From: Porphyromonas sp.
GTDB taxonomy: Bacteria > Bacteroidota > Bacteroidia > Bacteroidales > Porphyromonadaceae
DNA: 48,785 bases
Assembly: GCF_030529325.1 (NCBI RefSeq)
Contig: NZ_JAUMXC010000014.1
Location: forward strand, 1-48,785
Reading direction: 5' to 3'
The notes under the pieces are model-generated. The model had not been told where the DNA came from, ran no database searches, and was given only the letters and a program-made list of their open reading frames with translations. This document shows, in pieces, positions 1 to 9,424 of this stretch. The position numbers and the translations under genes are program-made. Each line of letters opens with the position of its first letter. Within the stretch, counting starts at the first letter, position 1.

Positions 1-38
1 GCCGTACCGGAAGGTGCGGCTGGAACACCTCCTTTCTG
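1..38 (+). rRNA. 16S rRNA, 3' end only (partial)
   Basis: The first bases match the universal 3' end of bacterial 16S rRNA: the last stem of helix 45 (GGTGCGGCTGGAACACC), then the anti-Shine-Dalgarno core CCTCC. The rest of the gene lies off the left edge. The exact mature end is uncertain by a few bases. No spacer tRNA-Ile, tRNA-Ala or 23S follows; a hairpin terminator and gyrA come next, which is unusual for an rRNA operon. Confidence 0.9.
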
Positions 39-132
39 GAGTCTCTGAGATCTTGAAGTATAGACGATCTAAATATAAGATATCATACTGTGAGACTATT
101 GACTTGCTTTTGCTCTTCAATATGAATTATAT

Positions 133-173
133 AGCATCTTTCGGTTGCCAAGACAATTGAAAGATGCTTTTTT
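133..173 (+). terminator. Hairpin terminator after the 16S 3' end
   Basis: AGCATCTTTC (133-142) pairs perfectly with GAAAGATGCT (159-168) around a 16-base loop, followed by a run of six T. It looks like a rho-independent terminator and would end 16S transcription about 130 bases past the rRNA, before any 23S gene. Confidence 0.75.
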
Positions 174-232
174 GTCTCTTTTTCTCTGTTAATATTATGT
201 TTTACTGTCTATGTGATTTCTAGAAAAATAAG

Positions 233-240
233 TATCTTTG
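233..240 (+). promoter_or_regulatory. Candidate gyrA promoter, -7 box
   Basis: TATCTTTG matches the Bacteroidetes sigma-ABfr -7 consensus TAnnTTTG. It lies about 90 bases upstream of the gyrA start and after the preceding terminator. I see no clear TTTG -33 box at the right distance. Confidence 0.5.
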
Positions 241-329
241 GGCTTATGTTAGTGCCGGTTGGATGGTATTATTCAATCATAATCCTGTAGGATGAAGTGG
301 CACTTTTATTCAATTAATTTCTGTAGACA

Positions 330-2876
330 ATGCAAGAAGAGTTTGAGAATAACAAGGATAGGGTCATCAAGGTAAATATTGATGATCAGATGAAGTCTGC
401 GTACATAGACTATGCGATGTCCGTTATCGTGAGTCGAGCACTTCCCGATGTAAGAGACGGCTTCAAGCCAGTTCATCGTCGCATACTTTATGGTATGAAT
501 GAATTGGGTAATACTCCGGATAAGCCTTACAAGAAGAGTGCGCGTACGGTAGGGGATGTGATGGGTAAGTATCATCCCCACGGTGACGGCTCTATCTATA
601 TGGCTCTCGTACGCCTTGCGCAGGATTGGTCTATGAGATATATGTTGGTAGATCCGCATGGAAACTTTGGTTCTATCGATGGTGATATGCCTGCTGCGAT
701 GAGGTATACTGAGGCTCGCCTCGCACCTTTGGCGATGGAGATGCTATCCGATATCAATAAGGAAACCGTAGACTTCGTGCCCAACTATGATGATTCTACA
801 ACTGAACCATCCGTACTTCCCTCTCGCATCCCTAACTTGCTTGTCAATGGAGCCTCTGGTATCGCTGTTGGTATGGCTACCAATATGGCACCACACAATC
901 TTACTGAAGCACTCAATGCTTCCTTGGCTTACATAGACGCTCGCGGGGAGATAACTGTAGATGAACTTATGGAGTATATCAAGGCTCCTGATTTTCCTAC
1001 GGGAGGTATTATCTATGGTTATTCTGGTGTGAAAGATGCATTTCATACAGGTCGGGGACGCATTGTCATTCGGGGAAAGGCTGAGATCGAGACAAGCGCT
1101 CTCCACGATCAGATCATCATCAATGAATTACCTTATCTTGTCAACAAATCAGAGTTGGTTAAGAGTATCGCCGAACTCGTCACCACAAAGAAGATCGAGG
1201 GGATTTCTAACATAGCAGATGAAACAAGTAGCAAAACCGGTATCCGTATCGTTATCGATGTCAAGCGTGATGCTCATGCTGCTGTTATTCTAAACAAACT
1301 GTATAAATACACAGCGCTTCAGTCTTCTTTCAGTGTTAATAATATTGCTCTCGTTGATGGGCGTCCACAGTTGCTAAATCTGAAAGATTTGGTAGGAGAG
1401 TTCGTGAAGCATCGTACAGATGTTGTAACTCGCCGTACGAAATATGAACTGCGTAAGGCTGAAGAACGCCTGCATATTCTCGAGGGACGTATTATTGCGA
1501 CAGACAATATCGATGAGGTTGTGTCTATCATACGTGCTTCGGCTCGTCAAAGTGAAGCAATAGAGAAACTGATGGAACGCTTCAACCTCTCTCAGATACA
1601 GGCTCGCTCTATAGTTGAGATGCGTCTTGGCCAACTTACAGCTCTTGAAATGAACAAATTGAGAGAGGAGTATGATGGTCTTGTCAAACAAATCGAGTTC
1701 TTCAATGAAATACTTACAAATGAGGATGCGCTTTACCGTATTATTTCTGAAGAGCTTATAGAGATACGTGATAAGTATGGTGATGTGCGTCGATCAGAGA
1801 TTGTCTATGCTTCTGAAGAACTAAATCCCGAGGATTTTTATGCTGATGAAGAGATGATCATTACTCTCTCTCATTGCGGTTACATCAAGCGCACGCCACT
1901 TTCTGCATTTAGAGCACAATCAAGAGGTGGTGTGGGTGCAAAGGGATCAGATACAAAAGAAGAGGATTTTGTAGAATATATCTACTCGGCATCTATGCAT
2001 GCGACACTGTTGTTCTTTACCGAGAAAGGACGTTGTTATTGGTTGAGAGTATTTGAGATCCCGGAAGGGTCTCGAACATCGAAAGGCCGTGCGATCCAGA
2101 ATATTCTGAACTTAGACTCTGATGACAGGGTCACAACATGTATTCGAGTGAAGAACTTGACGACAGATACAGAGTATGTAAACTCCCATTATTTGACATT
2201 TGTAACTCGTAGAGGAACTATTCGTAAAACCACTCTTGAAGCGTTCTCACGCCCAAGAGCTAATGGTATCATTGCTATCGGATTGCGAGATGAGGATAAG
2301 GTCGTGTCTGTCTTGCTTTCAAATGGCAAGTGTGAGTTTATCCTTGCAAGTCGTAACGGAAAAGCTATTCGTTTTCACGAGTCTTTGTTGAGACCTCAAG
2401 GGCGTCAGACCATGGGTGTCCGGGGTATGCGTCTTGAAGAAGACGGAAAGGATGAAGTAATAGGAGCTATTTGTATTAAAAAACCTGAAGAAGAATCTAT
2501 CCTTGTAGTATCCGAGAATGGATATGGTAAGAGATCGCAGATCGATGATTACCGTATAACAAATAGAGGGGCCAAAGGTGTAATAACTCTTAAGGTTACA
2601 GATAAGACAGGTGATCTTATTGAGATTAAAAATGTAACTGATGAGCATGACATAATGATTATCAATAAGTCCGGAGTGACCATCCGAACTCATGTCAGAG
2701 ATATTTCTGTACAGAGTCGAAATACTCAAGGGGTTAGGTTGATTAACCTTGAACGTCGAGGAGATGAGATTGCGTCTGTATGTCGTGTGGAAGCTCAAGA
2801 GGAGGAATCCGGTGATGATGTCATTCAAGAAGTTGAAGGTGTTTTGACCGATAACCCTAAAGAATCAGAAGAGTAA
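330..2876 (+). CDS. gyrA: DNA gyrase subunit A
   Basis: Breakage-reunion subunit of type IIA DNA gyrase, which works with GyrB to put negative supercoils into DNA at the cost of ATP. At 848 aa it has the usual GyrA length. The N-terminal winged-helix and tower domains come first, with the catalytic Tyr in the AAMRYTE motif near residue 125. The C-terminal beta-pinwheel carries a GyrA-box-like RGAKG near residue 750 and related repeats, and the protein ends in an acidic tail. The quinolone pocket is unusual: after HPHGD the residues equivalent to E. coli Ser83 and Asp87 are Gly87 and Met91. The gene stands alone: a terminator lies upstream and a new promoter downstream. ParC is excluded because the pinwheel and the [10 protein letters not shown] context are gyrase-like. 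Confidence 0.97.
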   Translation: MQEEFENNKDRVIKVNIDDQMKSAYIDYAMSVIVSRALPDVRDGFKPVHRRILYGMNELGNTPDKPYKKSARTVGDVMGKYHPHGDGSIYMALVRLAQDWSMRYMLVDPHGNFGSIDGDMPAAMRYTEARLAPLAMEMLSDINKETVDFVPNYDDSTTEPSVLPSRIPNLLVNGASGIAVGMATNMAPHNLTEALNASLAYIDARGEITVDELMEYIKAPDFPTGGIIYGYSGVKDAFHTGRGRIVIRGKAEIETSALHDQIIINELPYLVNKSELVKSIAELVTTKKIEGISNIADETSSKTGIRIVIDVKRDAHAAVILNKLYKYTALQSSFSVNNIALVDGRPQLLNLKDLVGEFVKHRTDVVTRRTKYELRKAEERLHILEGRIIATDNIDEVVSIIRASARQSEAIEKLMERFNLSQIQARSIVEMRLGQLTALEMNKLREEYDGLVKQIEFFNEILTNEDALYRIISEELIEIRDKYGDVRRSEIVYASEELNPEDFYADEEMIITLSHCGYIKRTPLSAFRAQSRGGVGAKGSDTKEEDFVEYIYSASMHATLLFFTEKGRCYWLRVFEIPEGSRTSKGRAIQNILNLDSDDRVTTCIRVKNLTTDTEYVNSHYLTFVTRRGTIRKTTLEAFSRPRANGIIAIGLRDEDKVVSVLLSNGKCEFILASRNGKAIRFHESLLRPQGRQTMGVRGMRLEEDGKDEVIGAICIKKPEEESILVVSENGYGKRSQIDDYRITNRGAKGVITLKVTDKTGDLIEIKNVTDEHDIMIINKSGVTIRTHVRDISVQSRNTQGVRLINLERRGDEIASVCRVEAQEEESGDDVIQEVEGVLTDNPKESEE

Positions 2877-2981
2877 AATAATTATTGAATTTGCTATTGA
2901 TCATCTCTTCTGTATTAGTGATTAGTTATTTGGATATCTATGCTGACATGGGATTGTTGTGTGGTGTTGATGATTTTTTCC

Positions 2982-2989
2982 TAAATTTG
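2982..2989 (+). promoter_or_regulatory. Candidate promoter for the TPR gene, -7 box
   Basis: TAAATTTG fits TAnnTTTG, 55 bases upstream of the ATG at 3044. TTG-containing sequence 15-25 bases upstream could serve as a -33 element. Confidence 0.5.
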
Positions 2990-3043
2990 GCGCTAAGGAG
3001 TAGATTTGATCGTAGTATTCACTTATAAAGTTAAATCATAAAC

Positions 3044-4267
3044 ATGAAAAGAGTATTTTTATTTGCCGCAATGTCTCTTGCCATAGCATCCCCTGCTTTG
3101 GCTCAGACGAAGAGTGTGAAGCAAGCAGAACGTATTGCAAAGGATGATAAACCTGACTTTGCTCAGGCTCGTAGTATCATACAGCCTACATTGACCAATC
3201 CGGAGACAATGAACGATGCTCGTGCTTGGTACGTTGCCGGTCTCATTGAAGAAAAGCAAGTAGATATGGAAAAGATCAACATGTCTTTGAGCAAGCCCTT
3301 TGATGAAGTTGCTTTCTACAGTGCATTGTATGCAATGTATCCATACTATATCAAGGCTGACTCTTTGGATGCTCTTCCCAATGAGAAAGGTAAAGTAAAA
3401 AGAAAGTTTAAAAAAGAGATTTACAAGGCATTGAGCGAAAATCATGGCTTCTTTGTCAATGCCGGATCTTTTTATTTTGACAAGGAAGATTATGACAATG
3501 CTCATAAGTTCTTCAAGCAATATTTGAATGTCAAGAAATTGGAAATGTTCCAAGGAACTCCAATTGCTGAACAGGACTCAATGTCTATGCAGATTGGCTT
3601 TTTCTCTGCTTATGCAGCTTCAAAAATGAAGGATAATCTCAAAAATGCAATTGCAGAGTACGAAGAGATCAAAAATGTTGATTATAGAAGAAATGATGTA
3701 TATCAACTTCTTGCCTCTGCTTATATGGAACTTGGTGATTCTGTTAACTATGAGAGAATTTTGGGTGAAGGTGCAGCTATTTTCCCAAAAGAAAAGTATT
3801 TCGTGTTCAATCTGATTAATATTTTTGTCAGAAAAGGAGAGCATGAGAAGGCAAAAGTATTCTTGGAAAAGGCGATAGCCCAAGATCCTCAAAATAAGCA
3901 ACTTTATAATGTGTTAGCGACCGTCTATGAACAAGGATTCAAAGATATTGCTAAAGCAGAGGAAATTTATGGGCAAGTTTTAGCACTTGATCCAACGTAC
4001 GCTGAAGCTATCATAGGTCTTGGTCGTATTTACTATAATCAGGCCGTTGCGATCCAAAGTGAAGCAAACTCAATCAATGATGTCAAGAAATACAAGGCTA
4101 AGGACGCAGAGGCAAAAGTCCTCTTCAAGAAAGCTCTTCCTTACTTTGAAAAGGCCGTTGAACTTGAATCTACCAATACAGAGTATCTCATGGCTTTGCG
4201 TGGTATCTACTATAATCTTGATATGAATGATAAGATGGAAGAGATAGAAAAACGCATCTCTCAATAA
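3044..4267 (+). CDS. Exported TPR-repeat protein
   Basis: A 407-aa protein with a clear Sec signal peptide: basic start MKR, hydrophobic core, and cleavage predicted after SPALA near residue 20. The rest is helical with tetratricopeptide repeats, clearest in residues 220-330, where helix pairs such as YFVFNLINIFVRKGE and LYNVLATVYEQG alternate with the Asp-Pro turns typical of TPRs (DPQN, DPTY). TPR proteins act as protein-binding scaffolds; this one is predicted to be periplasmic or attached to the inner face of the outer membrane. No catalytic motif is visible. It has its own promoter and terminator, so it appears monocistronic, and neighbours give no functional clue. Confidence 0.85.
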   Translation: MKRVFLFAAMSLAIASPALAQTKSVKQAERIAKDDKPDFAQARSIIQPTLTNPETMNDARAWYVAGLIEEKQVDMEKINMSLSKPFDEVAFYSALYAMYPYYIKADSLDALPNEKGKVKRKFKKEIYKALSENHGFFVNAGSFYFDKEDYDNAHKFFKQYLNVKKLEMFQGTPIAEQDSMSMQIGFFSAYAASKMKDNLKNAIAEYEEIKNVDYRRNDVYQLLASAYMELGDSVNYERILGEGAAIFPKEKYFVFNLINIFVRKGEHEKAKVFLEKAIAQDPQNKQLYNVLATVYEQGFKDIAKAEEIYGQVLALDPTYAEAIIGLGRIYYNQAVAIQSEANSINDVKKYKAKDAEAKVLFKKALPYFEKAVELESTNTEYLMALRGIYYNLDMNDKMEEIEKRISQ

Positions 4268-4291
4268 ATAGTCCATATTGAATTTTATAAG

Positions 4292-4328
4292 AAGGTCGCT
4301 TGAGTAATTCGCTCAAGTGGCCTTTTTC
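4292..4328 (+). terminator. Terminator of the TPR gene
   Basis: AAGGTCGCTTGAG (4292-4304) pairs with CTCAAGTGGCCTT (from 4312) through two G-T type pairs, followed by a T run. It starts 24 bases after the stop codon. Confidence 0.75.
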
Positions 4329-4825
4329 ATTTTATCATCGGTTGGAGAATCATATTTGTATGGTAGCATAAAAAATCCTTCCTTTGCAGTTGGTAACAGC
4401 CGGGTTAAGAAGGCTTTTGGTAGTCCTTGACACTTCATTAGGTTTTACCATTTTAGCATTAAGCATGTAGTTTGAGACTCTCCTCAGAATGTAGAAGCTC
4501 ATATGATACAAATATATCAATAGCTCAGGGCTTTATATCCGAACAGCATGACATTATGTGTAATGTGATCTCGTGATAGAATATTGAAGCTTGGGATATT
4601 ATAAGTCTTTCTGTACTTCTTTTTATGGGAGTTTTGGATGGTTGTCTGTTTTTTGACATTATCATCCAATAAGATTATTTTGTTGGTATATCAAGGAGAA
4701 TAATATACCCCTTATGATTTTTATGAAATAACTGTCTTGGTGTAAAAGATCAGATTTTCATAGACCACTATTATTATGACTAATGCTTAGATACGTATTT
4801 TACAACATTTTTATTGATAGCAATC
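4329..4825. other. Intergenic region, about 500 bases, no gene seen
   Basis: No coding frame, tRNA or recognisable structured RNA is visible here. The sequence is AT-rich and probably holds the promoter of the M16 peptidase gene, though no good TAnnTTTG box close to that start stood out. Confidence 0.5.
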
Positions 4826-7672
4826 ATGACTTTTGAATCTATTGCATCACCGATCAAGGTAAAGGAAATAAAGTTGAAGAATGGTTTGACAGTGTGGTTG
4901 AATGAAGACCGCTCTCAATCCAAGGTTGTTGGCGCTCTTGTCGTCAAGATAGGGGCAAAGGACTCTCCTAACACAGGTATAGCACACTATTTTGAGCATA
5001 TTATGTTCAAGGGTACCGACCGTATAGGTACTGTTGATTATGATGCCGAAAAAGTGATCCTTGATAAGATTGAGTCTAAATATGCAGAGCTCAAAACCAA
5101 GATCAGTGATGCCGAAAGACTTGAGGTACAGAAGGAAATAAATCAACTTTCAATAGAGGCTGCAAAATATGCCATCCCTAATGATTTCAGCAATCTCATA
5201 TCCAAGTATGGTGGTACCAGACTGAATGCCGGTACATCTTATGATTATACGGTCTATCACAATGTTTTTACTCCCCAGTATTTGGAGCATTGGTGTGAAC
5301 TCAATAGTGAGCGGATGATCTCTCCGGTCTTTAGACTGTTTCAGAGCGAGCTTGAGACTGTTTATGAGGAAAAGAATATGTATGACGATCGCATCCAAAG
5401 TGGTGTGATGAAAGCCATCATCGAGCGCATTGCAGCTCCTCATCCTTATCAGTATCCAATCACAGGAAGTACAGAGAATCTCAAGAATCCGGATCTCACA
5501 GAGATGAGGGCATTTTTTGAAAAATATTACATTGCCGGCAATATGGGGCTTATTTTGACCGGAGATTTCGATGCCGATACAGCTATTCCGATTATAGAGA
5601 GAACATTCGGACGTATACGTGCCGGTGAAGTGGAGCGTCCCGTAGCAGCTCCTCCAAAGCCTTTTGTCGGTGCCGAGAGGTTCACGGTCAAGTTCCCGAT
5701 ACCATTCATCAAAGGAGCGATGATGGCATGGCATACCGTACCTACGTATCATGAGGACAAGGAGGCTATTGATGTCATGGTAGCTCTGTTGTCCAACGAA
5801 GGAAAGACCGGTCTGCTGGATCGCTTGACGGTGGATGGTAAGGTCATGATGGCTCAAGCCGCACATGTCTCTTTGTTAGACTTTGGGGCGTTGCTCGTTT
5901 TTGCTGTGCCCAATCCTCCGCTTCAGCTTACCTCATCTGCTCAGAAGAAACTAAAGAATGCTGTATCTGCTATTAGGAACGGTGACTTCAGCGAAGACTT
6001 CTTTCAACGTGTCAAGAGAGAGCTCTTGAAGAACACTTTGCTGAGCCTTGAAGATCCTATTGAGAGAGCGCAGATCATGTATAATGCGTTTGCCTCGGGT
6101 TTGTCTTGGGATGGGTATGAGCAGAGACTTAAGCAGATGGAGATGCTTACAAAGGATGACATTGTGAGAGTCGCTAATATCTATTTAACTCATAATTATT
6201 TGGATATCAGAAAGAAGACTGGAAGATACCCTAAGGATAAGATTGCTAAGCCTCCTTTTGCGCCGATTCTTCCTCCTAATAGAGGTGCAGAATCACCTTT
6301 TGCTCAACAATTGGCAAAGTTGGCTGTGCCTGACAGTGATGTACACATACTTGATTTTGACAGAGATGTAGAGAGGATTTACCTCGGTGATAACAAACTG
6401 GCCACACTCTATGTCACGGAAAATAAGGTCAATGATATATTCTCTCTTGATATAGTATACCAATGTAATCAGTACAATGACCCAAGATTGCAGTATTTAG
6501 ACGAATATATGACTCTTTTGGGATCAAATTCCAAGAATGCTCACGAAGTCAATGAGGCTTTTCAGAACTTGGGAGCGTCCCTCACATGGAGTGTTGCACG
6601 ACGTGAAGGGGTACGTATCAGTCTGACAGGATATGATAAATATTTTGAGGAGACAATCCGATTGCTACATGACTTTATTTTCGATCCGAAGGCGGAGCAA
6701 AGGAAGATCAAGAAACTTGCAGATAACAAGAAGCTATATGACAAAAGTGTCAAAAAATCATCTGATGAACTTTCCACTCGTCTCTTTGAGTATGTAAGGT
6801 ACGGGGATGCTTCTGACTTCAGACGGATGTTGACGCTTTCAGAAGTAAAGAAACTCAAAGGTGAAGATCTGTTACAACTTCTTCGTCAGGTGTTGAAGAC
6901 TGAAGTTGACATCCACTATACCGGACAACTAAAGGCCGGAGAGATATCCGATTTGCTTTATAGTGCATTGAAAATAGGTGAAGTAAATAGGGCGGGGGAT
7001 ACACTCTCATTCTTGGAGCCTCTCAAGCAGCAGGAGACAAAGATCTTTGTCGTGAATGAGCCTAAGGTCAATCAAGCCGTGATCCGAGCATATGTTGGGA
7101 TTGATGATCTAACCTCTAAGGAAATGGATAGTGCAGAGCTTTATACGACATACCTTGGAAGAGGCATGAATTCTCTTTTGTTTCAAGAGATCAGAGAGTA
7201 TCGCTCCATGGCATATGGTGTTGGCGGTTATTTTGACTCTTTGGACCCTATATTTGAAAAGGAAAAGGGAGATCTTATCCTTTATATGTCTACTCAAGCC
7301 GATAAGACTGCTGATGCCATCTTCCTCCTTGACTCTCTTGTCCGACTTTCGCCCGAAGTTCCGGAGAGATATGAAAACGCACGGAAGTCTCTCATAAATA
7401 TCGCGTATACAATGTATCCCGATATCAGGCGAAAGGGCAGAAGAATAAGTAATTTGAGACGTCGAGGATTCAAAAATGATATTGCTGTAGATTACCTGAA
7501 TATTGCAGCCAATGTATCTCAAGAGGAGGTGAAAAGATTTCATCAGCATAAGATACAGGAGGCTCCGATAATTTATACGGTTGTCGGCAACACGAAATAT
7601 ATCGACATAAAGAGACTCCGACAGCTTGGAGAGGTGATCTTTCTCAAGGATAAAGACTTCTTGAGATTTTGA
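4826..7672 (+). CDS. M16-family zinc metallopeptidase, two-lobed
   Basis: An insulinase/pitrilysin-type peptidase of 948 aa. The N-terminal lobe carries the inverted zinc motif HXXEH as His54-Tyr-Phe-Glu57-His58, and the expected downstream Glu lies in the ELETVYEEKN segment. About 75 residues rich in Glu and Lys separate the zinc motif from the conserved NAGTSYDYTVYH stretch. The C-terminal half repeats the fold without a zinc motif and includes the REYRSMAYGVGG segment typical of the second lobe. Such enzymes degrade peptides inside a closed chamber. No signal peptide is visible, so a cytoplasmic site is inferred, although many Bacteroidetes M16 proteins are exported. ATG 4826 is preferred over an in-frame TTG at 4814. 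The gene ends just before a strong hairpin. Confidence 0.93.
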   Translation: MTFESIASPIKVKEIKLKNGLTVWLNEDRSQSKVVGALVVKIGAKDSPNTGIAHYFEHIMFKGTDRIGTVDYDAEKVILDKIESKYAELKTKISDAERLEVQKEINQLSIEAAKYAIPNDFSNLISKYGGTRLNAGTSYDYTVYHNVFTPQYLEHWCELNSERMISPVFRLFQSELETVYEEKNMYDDRIQSGVMKAIIERIAAPHPYQYPITGSTENLKNPDLTEMRAFFEKYYIAGNMGLILTGDFDADTAIPIIERTFGRIRAGEVERPVAAPPKPFVGAERFTVKFPIPFIKGAMMAWHTVPTYHEDKEAIDVMVALLSNEGKTGLLDRLTVDGKVMMAQAAHVSLLDFGALLVFAVPNPPLQLTSSAQKKLKNAVSAIRNGDFSEDFFQRVKRELLKNTLLSLEDPIERAQIMYNAFASGLSWDGYEQRLKQMEMLTKDDIVRVANIYLTHNYLDIRKKTGRYPKDKIAKPPFAPILPPNRGAESPFAQQLAKLAVPDSDVHILDFDRDVERIYLGDNKLATLYVTENKVNDIFSLDIVYQCNQYNDPRLQYLDEYMTLLGSNSKNAHEVNEAFQNLGASLTWSVARREGVRISLTGYDKYFEETIRLLHDFIFDPKAEQRKIKKLADNKKLYDKSVKKSSDELSTRLFEYVRYGDASDFRRMLTLSEVKKLKGEDLLQLLRQVLKTEVDIHYTGQLKAGEISDLLYSALKIGEVNRAGDTLSFLEPLKQQETKIFVVNEPKVNQAVIRAYVGIDDLTSKEMDSAELYTTYLGRGMNSLLFQEIREYRSMAYGVGGYFDSLDPIFEKEKGDLILYMSTQADKTADAIFLLDSLVRLSPEVPERYENARKSLINIAYTMYPDIRRKGRRISNLRRRGFKNDIAVDYLNIAANVSQEEVKRFHQHKIQEAPIIYTVVGNTKYIDIKRLRQLGEVIFLKDKDFLRF

Positions 7673-7692
7673 TCTCTTAGGATAAGGCTGTA

Positions 7693-7710
7693 AAAAAGGT
7701 TGTCTAACTT
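7693..7710 (+). repeat. Dispersed intergenic repeat, copy A
   Basis: AAAAAGGTTGTCTAACTT here is the exact reverse complement of 38825-38842, and a diverged form lies at 23874-23888. It sits directly downstream of the M16 gene, and its GTCTAAC core recurs in the adjacent terminator. Confidence 0.65.
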
Positions 7711-7717
7711 AAAGAAT

Positions 7718-7759
7718 AAAGTCGTCTAACTTTCGGAAGAAAGTTAGACGACTTTTTTT
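7718..7759. terminator. Bidirectional terminator between converging genes
   Basis: AAAGTCGTCTAACTTT (7718-7733) and AAAGTTAGACGACTTT (7740-7755) are perfect 16-base inverted repeats around the six-base loop CGGAAG, followed by T residues. The A-rich left side would provide a U run on the other strand. It lies between the plus-strand peptidase and the minus-strand remnants beyond it. Confidence 0.85.
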
Positions 7760-7878
7760 GTCTCTTCTCTGTCCTTGTATATCATTCGTCTAAAACTTCA
7801 TTTCCTTATACGAGAGAGTTCTTAGGCATCTTAGATGATAATATGCCCCGGAGGTGACAATCCTTAGAAATGCTGATT

Positions 7879-8328
7879 TTAATCTTCCGTAGGCTTCTGA
7901 ACGCTTCTATAAATCCTTATAGACAAAATCGTTTTGCCATTATAGAAGTTCCCAAATTGCATAGGTGTCAGGTCGAATGTTGTCTTGGTTTCATAGTGGT
8001 GGTAAAAGAAGTGCCCAAGCAATTCCTCTAGGAAAACGATATTGTTTGCCTCTAGAAGTGCCTTAAACTCCTTAATCATTTTCCAATCCCCTTCATAGTC
8101 CCAATAGGCTAGATTGATGTCTTTATAAAACCCATAAATCTGCTCAACCTGATCGACAAATGGGTGTCCCTCCGGTAGCTTATGTGGAGGATCTAGTTTG
8201 GTATAGAAGCGGTATGCTCTCGCTAATAGTGGAGAGTCTTCTTCTTTTGCATTGAAAAACCAAAAACGTGAAGGCGGGGTTGATAGTTTCGCGTCTTTTG
8301 TCCCGGCGTGCTGTTCTTCGTAAGTCAA
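7879..8328 (-). pseudogene. Hypothetical fragment, probably the end of a BACON-type protein
   Basis: An open frame of 149 codons that begins only at a TTG, right after an in-frame stop, so it looks N-terminally truncated. I do not recognise a domain. Its AYRFYT motif, followed by a helical Phe-Lys-Ala-Leu-Leu segment and a final beta strand (ILSIRIYRS), resembles in order the end of the neighbouring broken gene: VYRFYT, then KFEKFMESYGF, then SINILYD. This suggests a paralogue or duplicated C-terminal domain. It may still be expressed as a short protein, but no promoter is evident. Membership of the same accessory scar as the flanking pseudogenes is inferred. Confidence 0.4.
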
Positions 8329-8408
8329 TACTCAGCTTTCTTTTTACCGTGTATGTTCTCTTTCACGTGTCCTGCGTATCCCTACAATCCTTTTAATGGC
8401 AATCCGGA

Positions 8409-9424
8409 CTAAAATGTTGGATATGGTTGTGGCTGTTGAGGATCATACAATATATTGATGCTCGCTGCCCCCTCAGATTCATATTTGACAAAGGCATTGA
8501 AATGATCCTTTTCATTGGAAAACTCTGTCCTATTTTTTTGCTCTTCGTTTTCAGAAAACCATAGGACTCCATGAACTTCTCAAACTTTTCTCCACGGAAA
8601 AGGGCTTCATCCGAAGTAGGTATGCTCACGCTCATATAGTTGCTACTTGAGCTTTTCTTGAACTTATACTTCATGTATGGAAATGCTTTTACACCTGTAT
8701 AGAAGCGATAGACTGTTTTTATTGAAGGTATTATTTGGGGTCAAAATAAGTGTATTCCCTTTGGCATTTTCATATTTTATCACGTCAGGAATTTTCGCCG
8801 GACTTTTCAGAATCGGAACTATCAGAGTCATCACTCCCTCTTGCTTTACAGATATCTCTTTCACACCCTTTTCTGTGTGTACAAGCGGACTCCCCTCTCA
8901 CATACAGGGCTTCATTAGGCTCTGTTTCAAGAGTGAGAAAATTATCTCCTTGATTGTAGGACTCTTTCATCCAGGGTGTATTTTCGACTTTGAGATCAAG
9001 TTTACCGATATTGGAGTCAAATCTGAGTCTCTTTACAGTCGTATTAGGCCCGAGTGCGATTTCTTTTGCATCTATGTTGAATATAATATCTCATCTTCTG
9101 CATCTTGAGATATTTTTACTTTGCCGATACTATTCCCTGTTTTTACAATGATGTAAGCTATTCTGTTCACGGATAGGGATTATAATCGACTTTTATGAGA
9201 AGCCTATCCCTGTCTTTTTTCAGTGAAAATCATGTGCCTTCATGATCCGAAAGCGCGGACCATTGAGAGGCATTAGTCCTGATAGTTATGCTTTTTTCTG
9301 ACGGATCTTTGGTAAAGTTGACCGTCATATCGGAAATATCAAGGGTGACATCATTGAAGATATTATCTTTCCCGAACGATACTAGAAAGAGCAGCAAAAT
9401 AACGCACAATATTCGTTTTATCAA
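8409..9424 (-). pseudogene. BACON-domain secreted protein gene, multiply frameshifted
   Basis: Read on the minus strand, the gene begins at 9424 with a signal-peptide-like start (MIKRILCVILLLFLVSFG). A BACON-like beta segment follows (VTLDISDMTVNFTKDPSEKS), where the expected Trp appears in ASQWSALSD. The frame then breaks near 9230. A second BACON-like domain resumes (IALGPNTTVKRLRFDSNIGK), breaks near 8875, and continues in another frame with its typical end EISVKQEGV. Further shifts occur near 8690 and 8525 before a plausible end at 8409. BACON domains in Bacteroidetes are extracellular carbohydrate- or mucin-binding modules. With at least four frame changes and internal stops it cannot make the full protein. 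Plus-strand frames across this region are shadows. Confidence 0.7.

Noticed and set aside
41-132. Spacer tRNA between 16S and gyrA
   Set aside because: No cloverleaf or T-arm consensus (GGTTCGA) is present in this interval.
5150-5866. Long minus-strand open frame of 238 codons
   Set aside because: It lies entirely inside the M16 peptidase gene on the other strand and has no recognisable motif; it is a shadow frame.
8677-9108. Plus-strand open frame of 143 codons
   Set aside because: It is antisense to the better supported, frame-corrected BACON pseudogene, and its translation shows no signal or domain.
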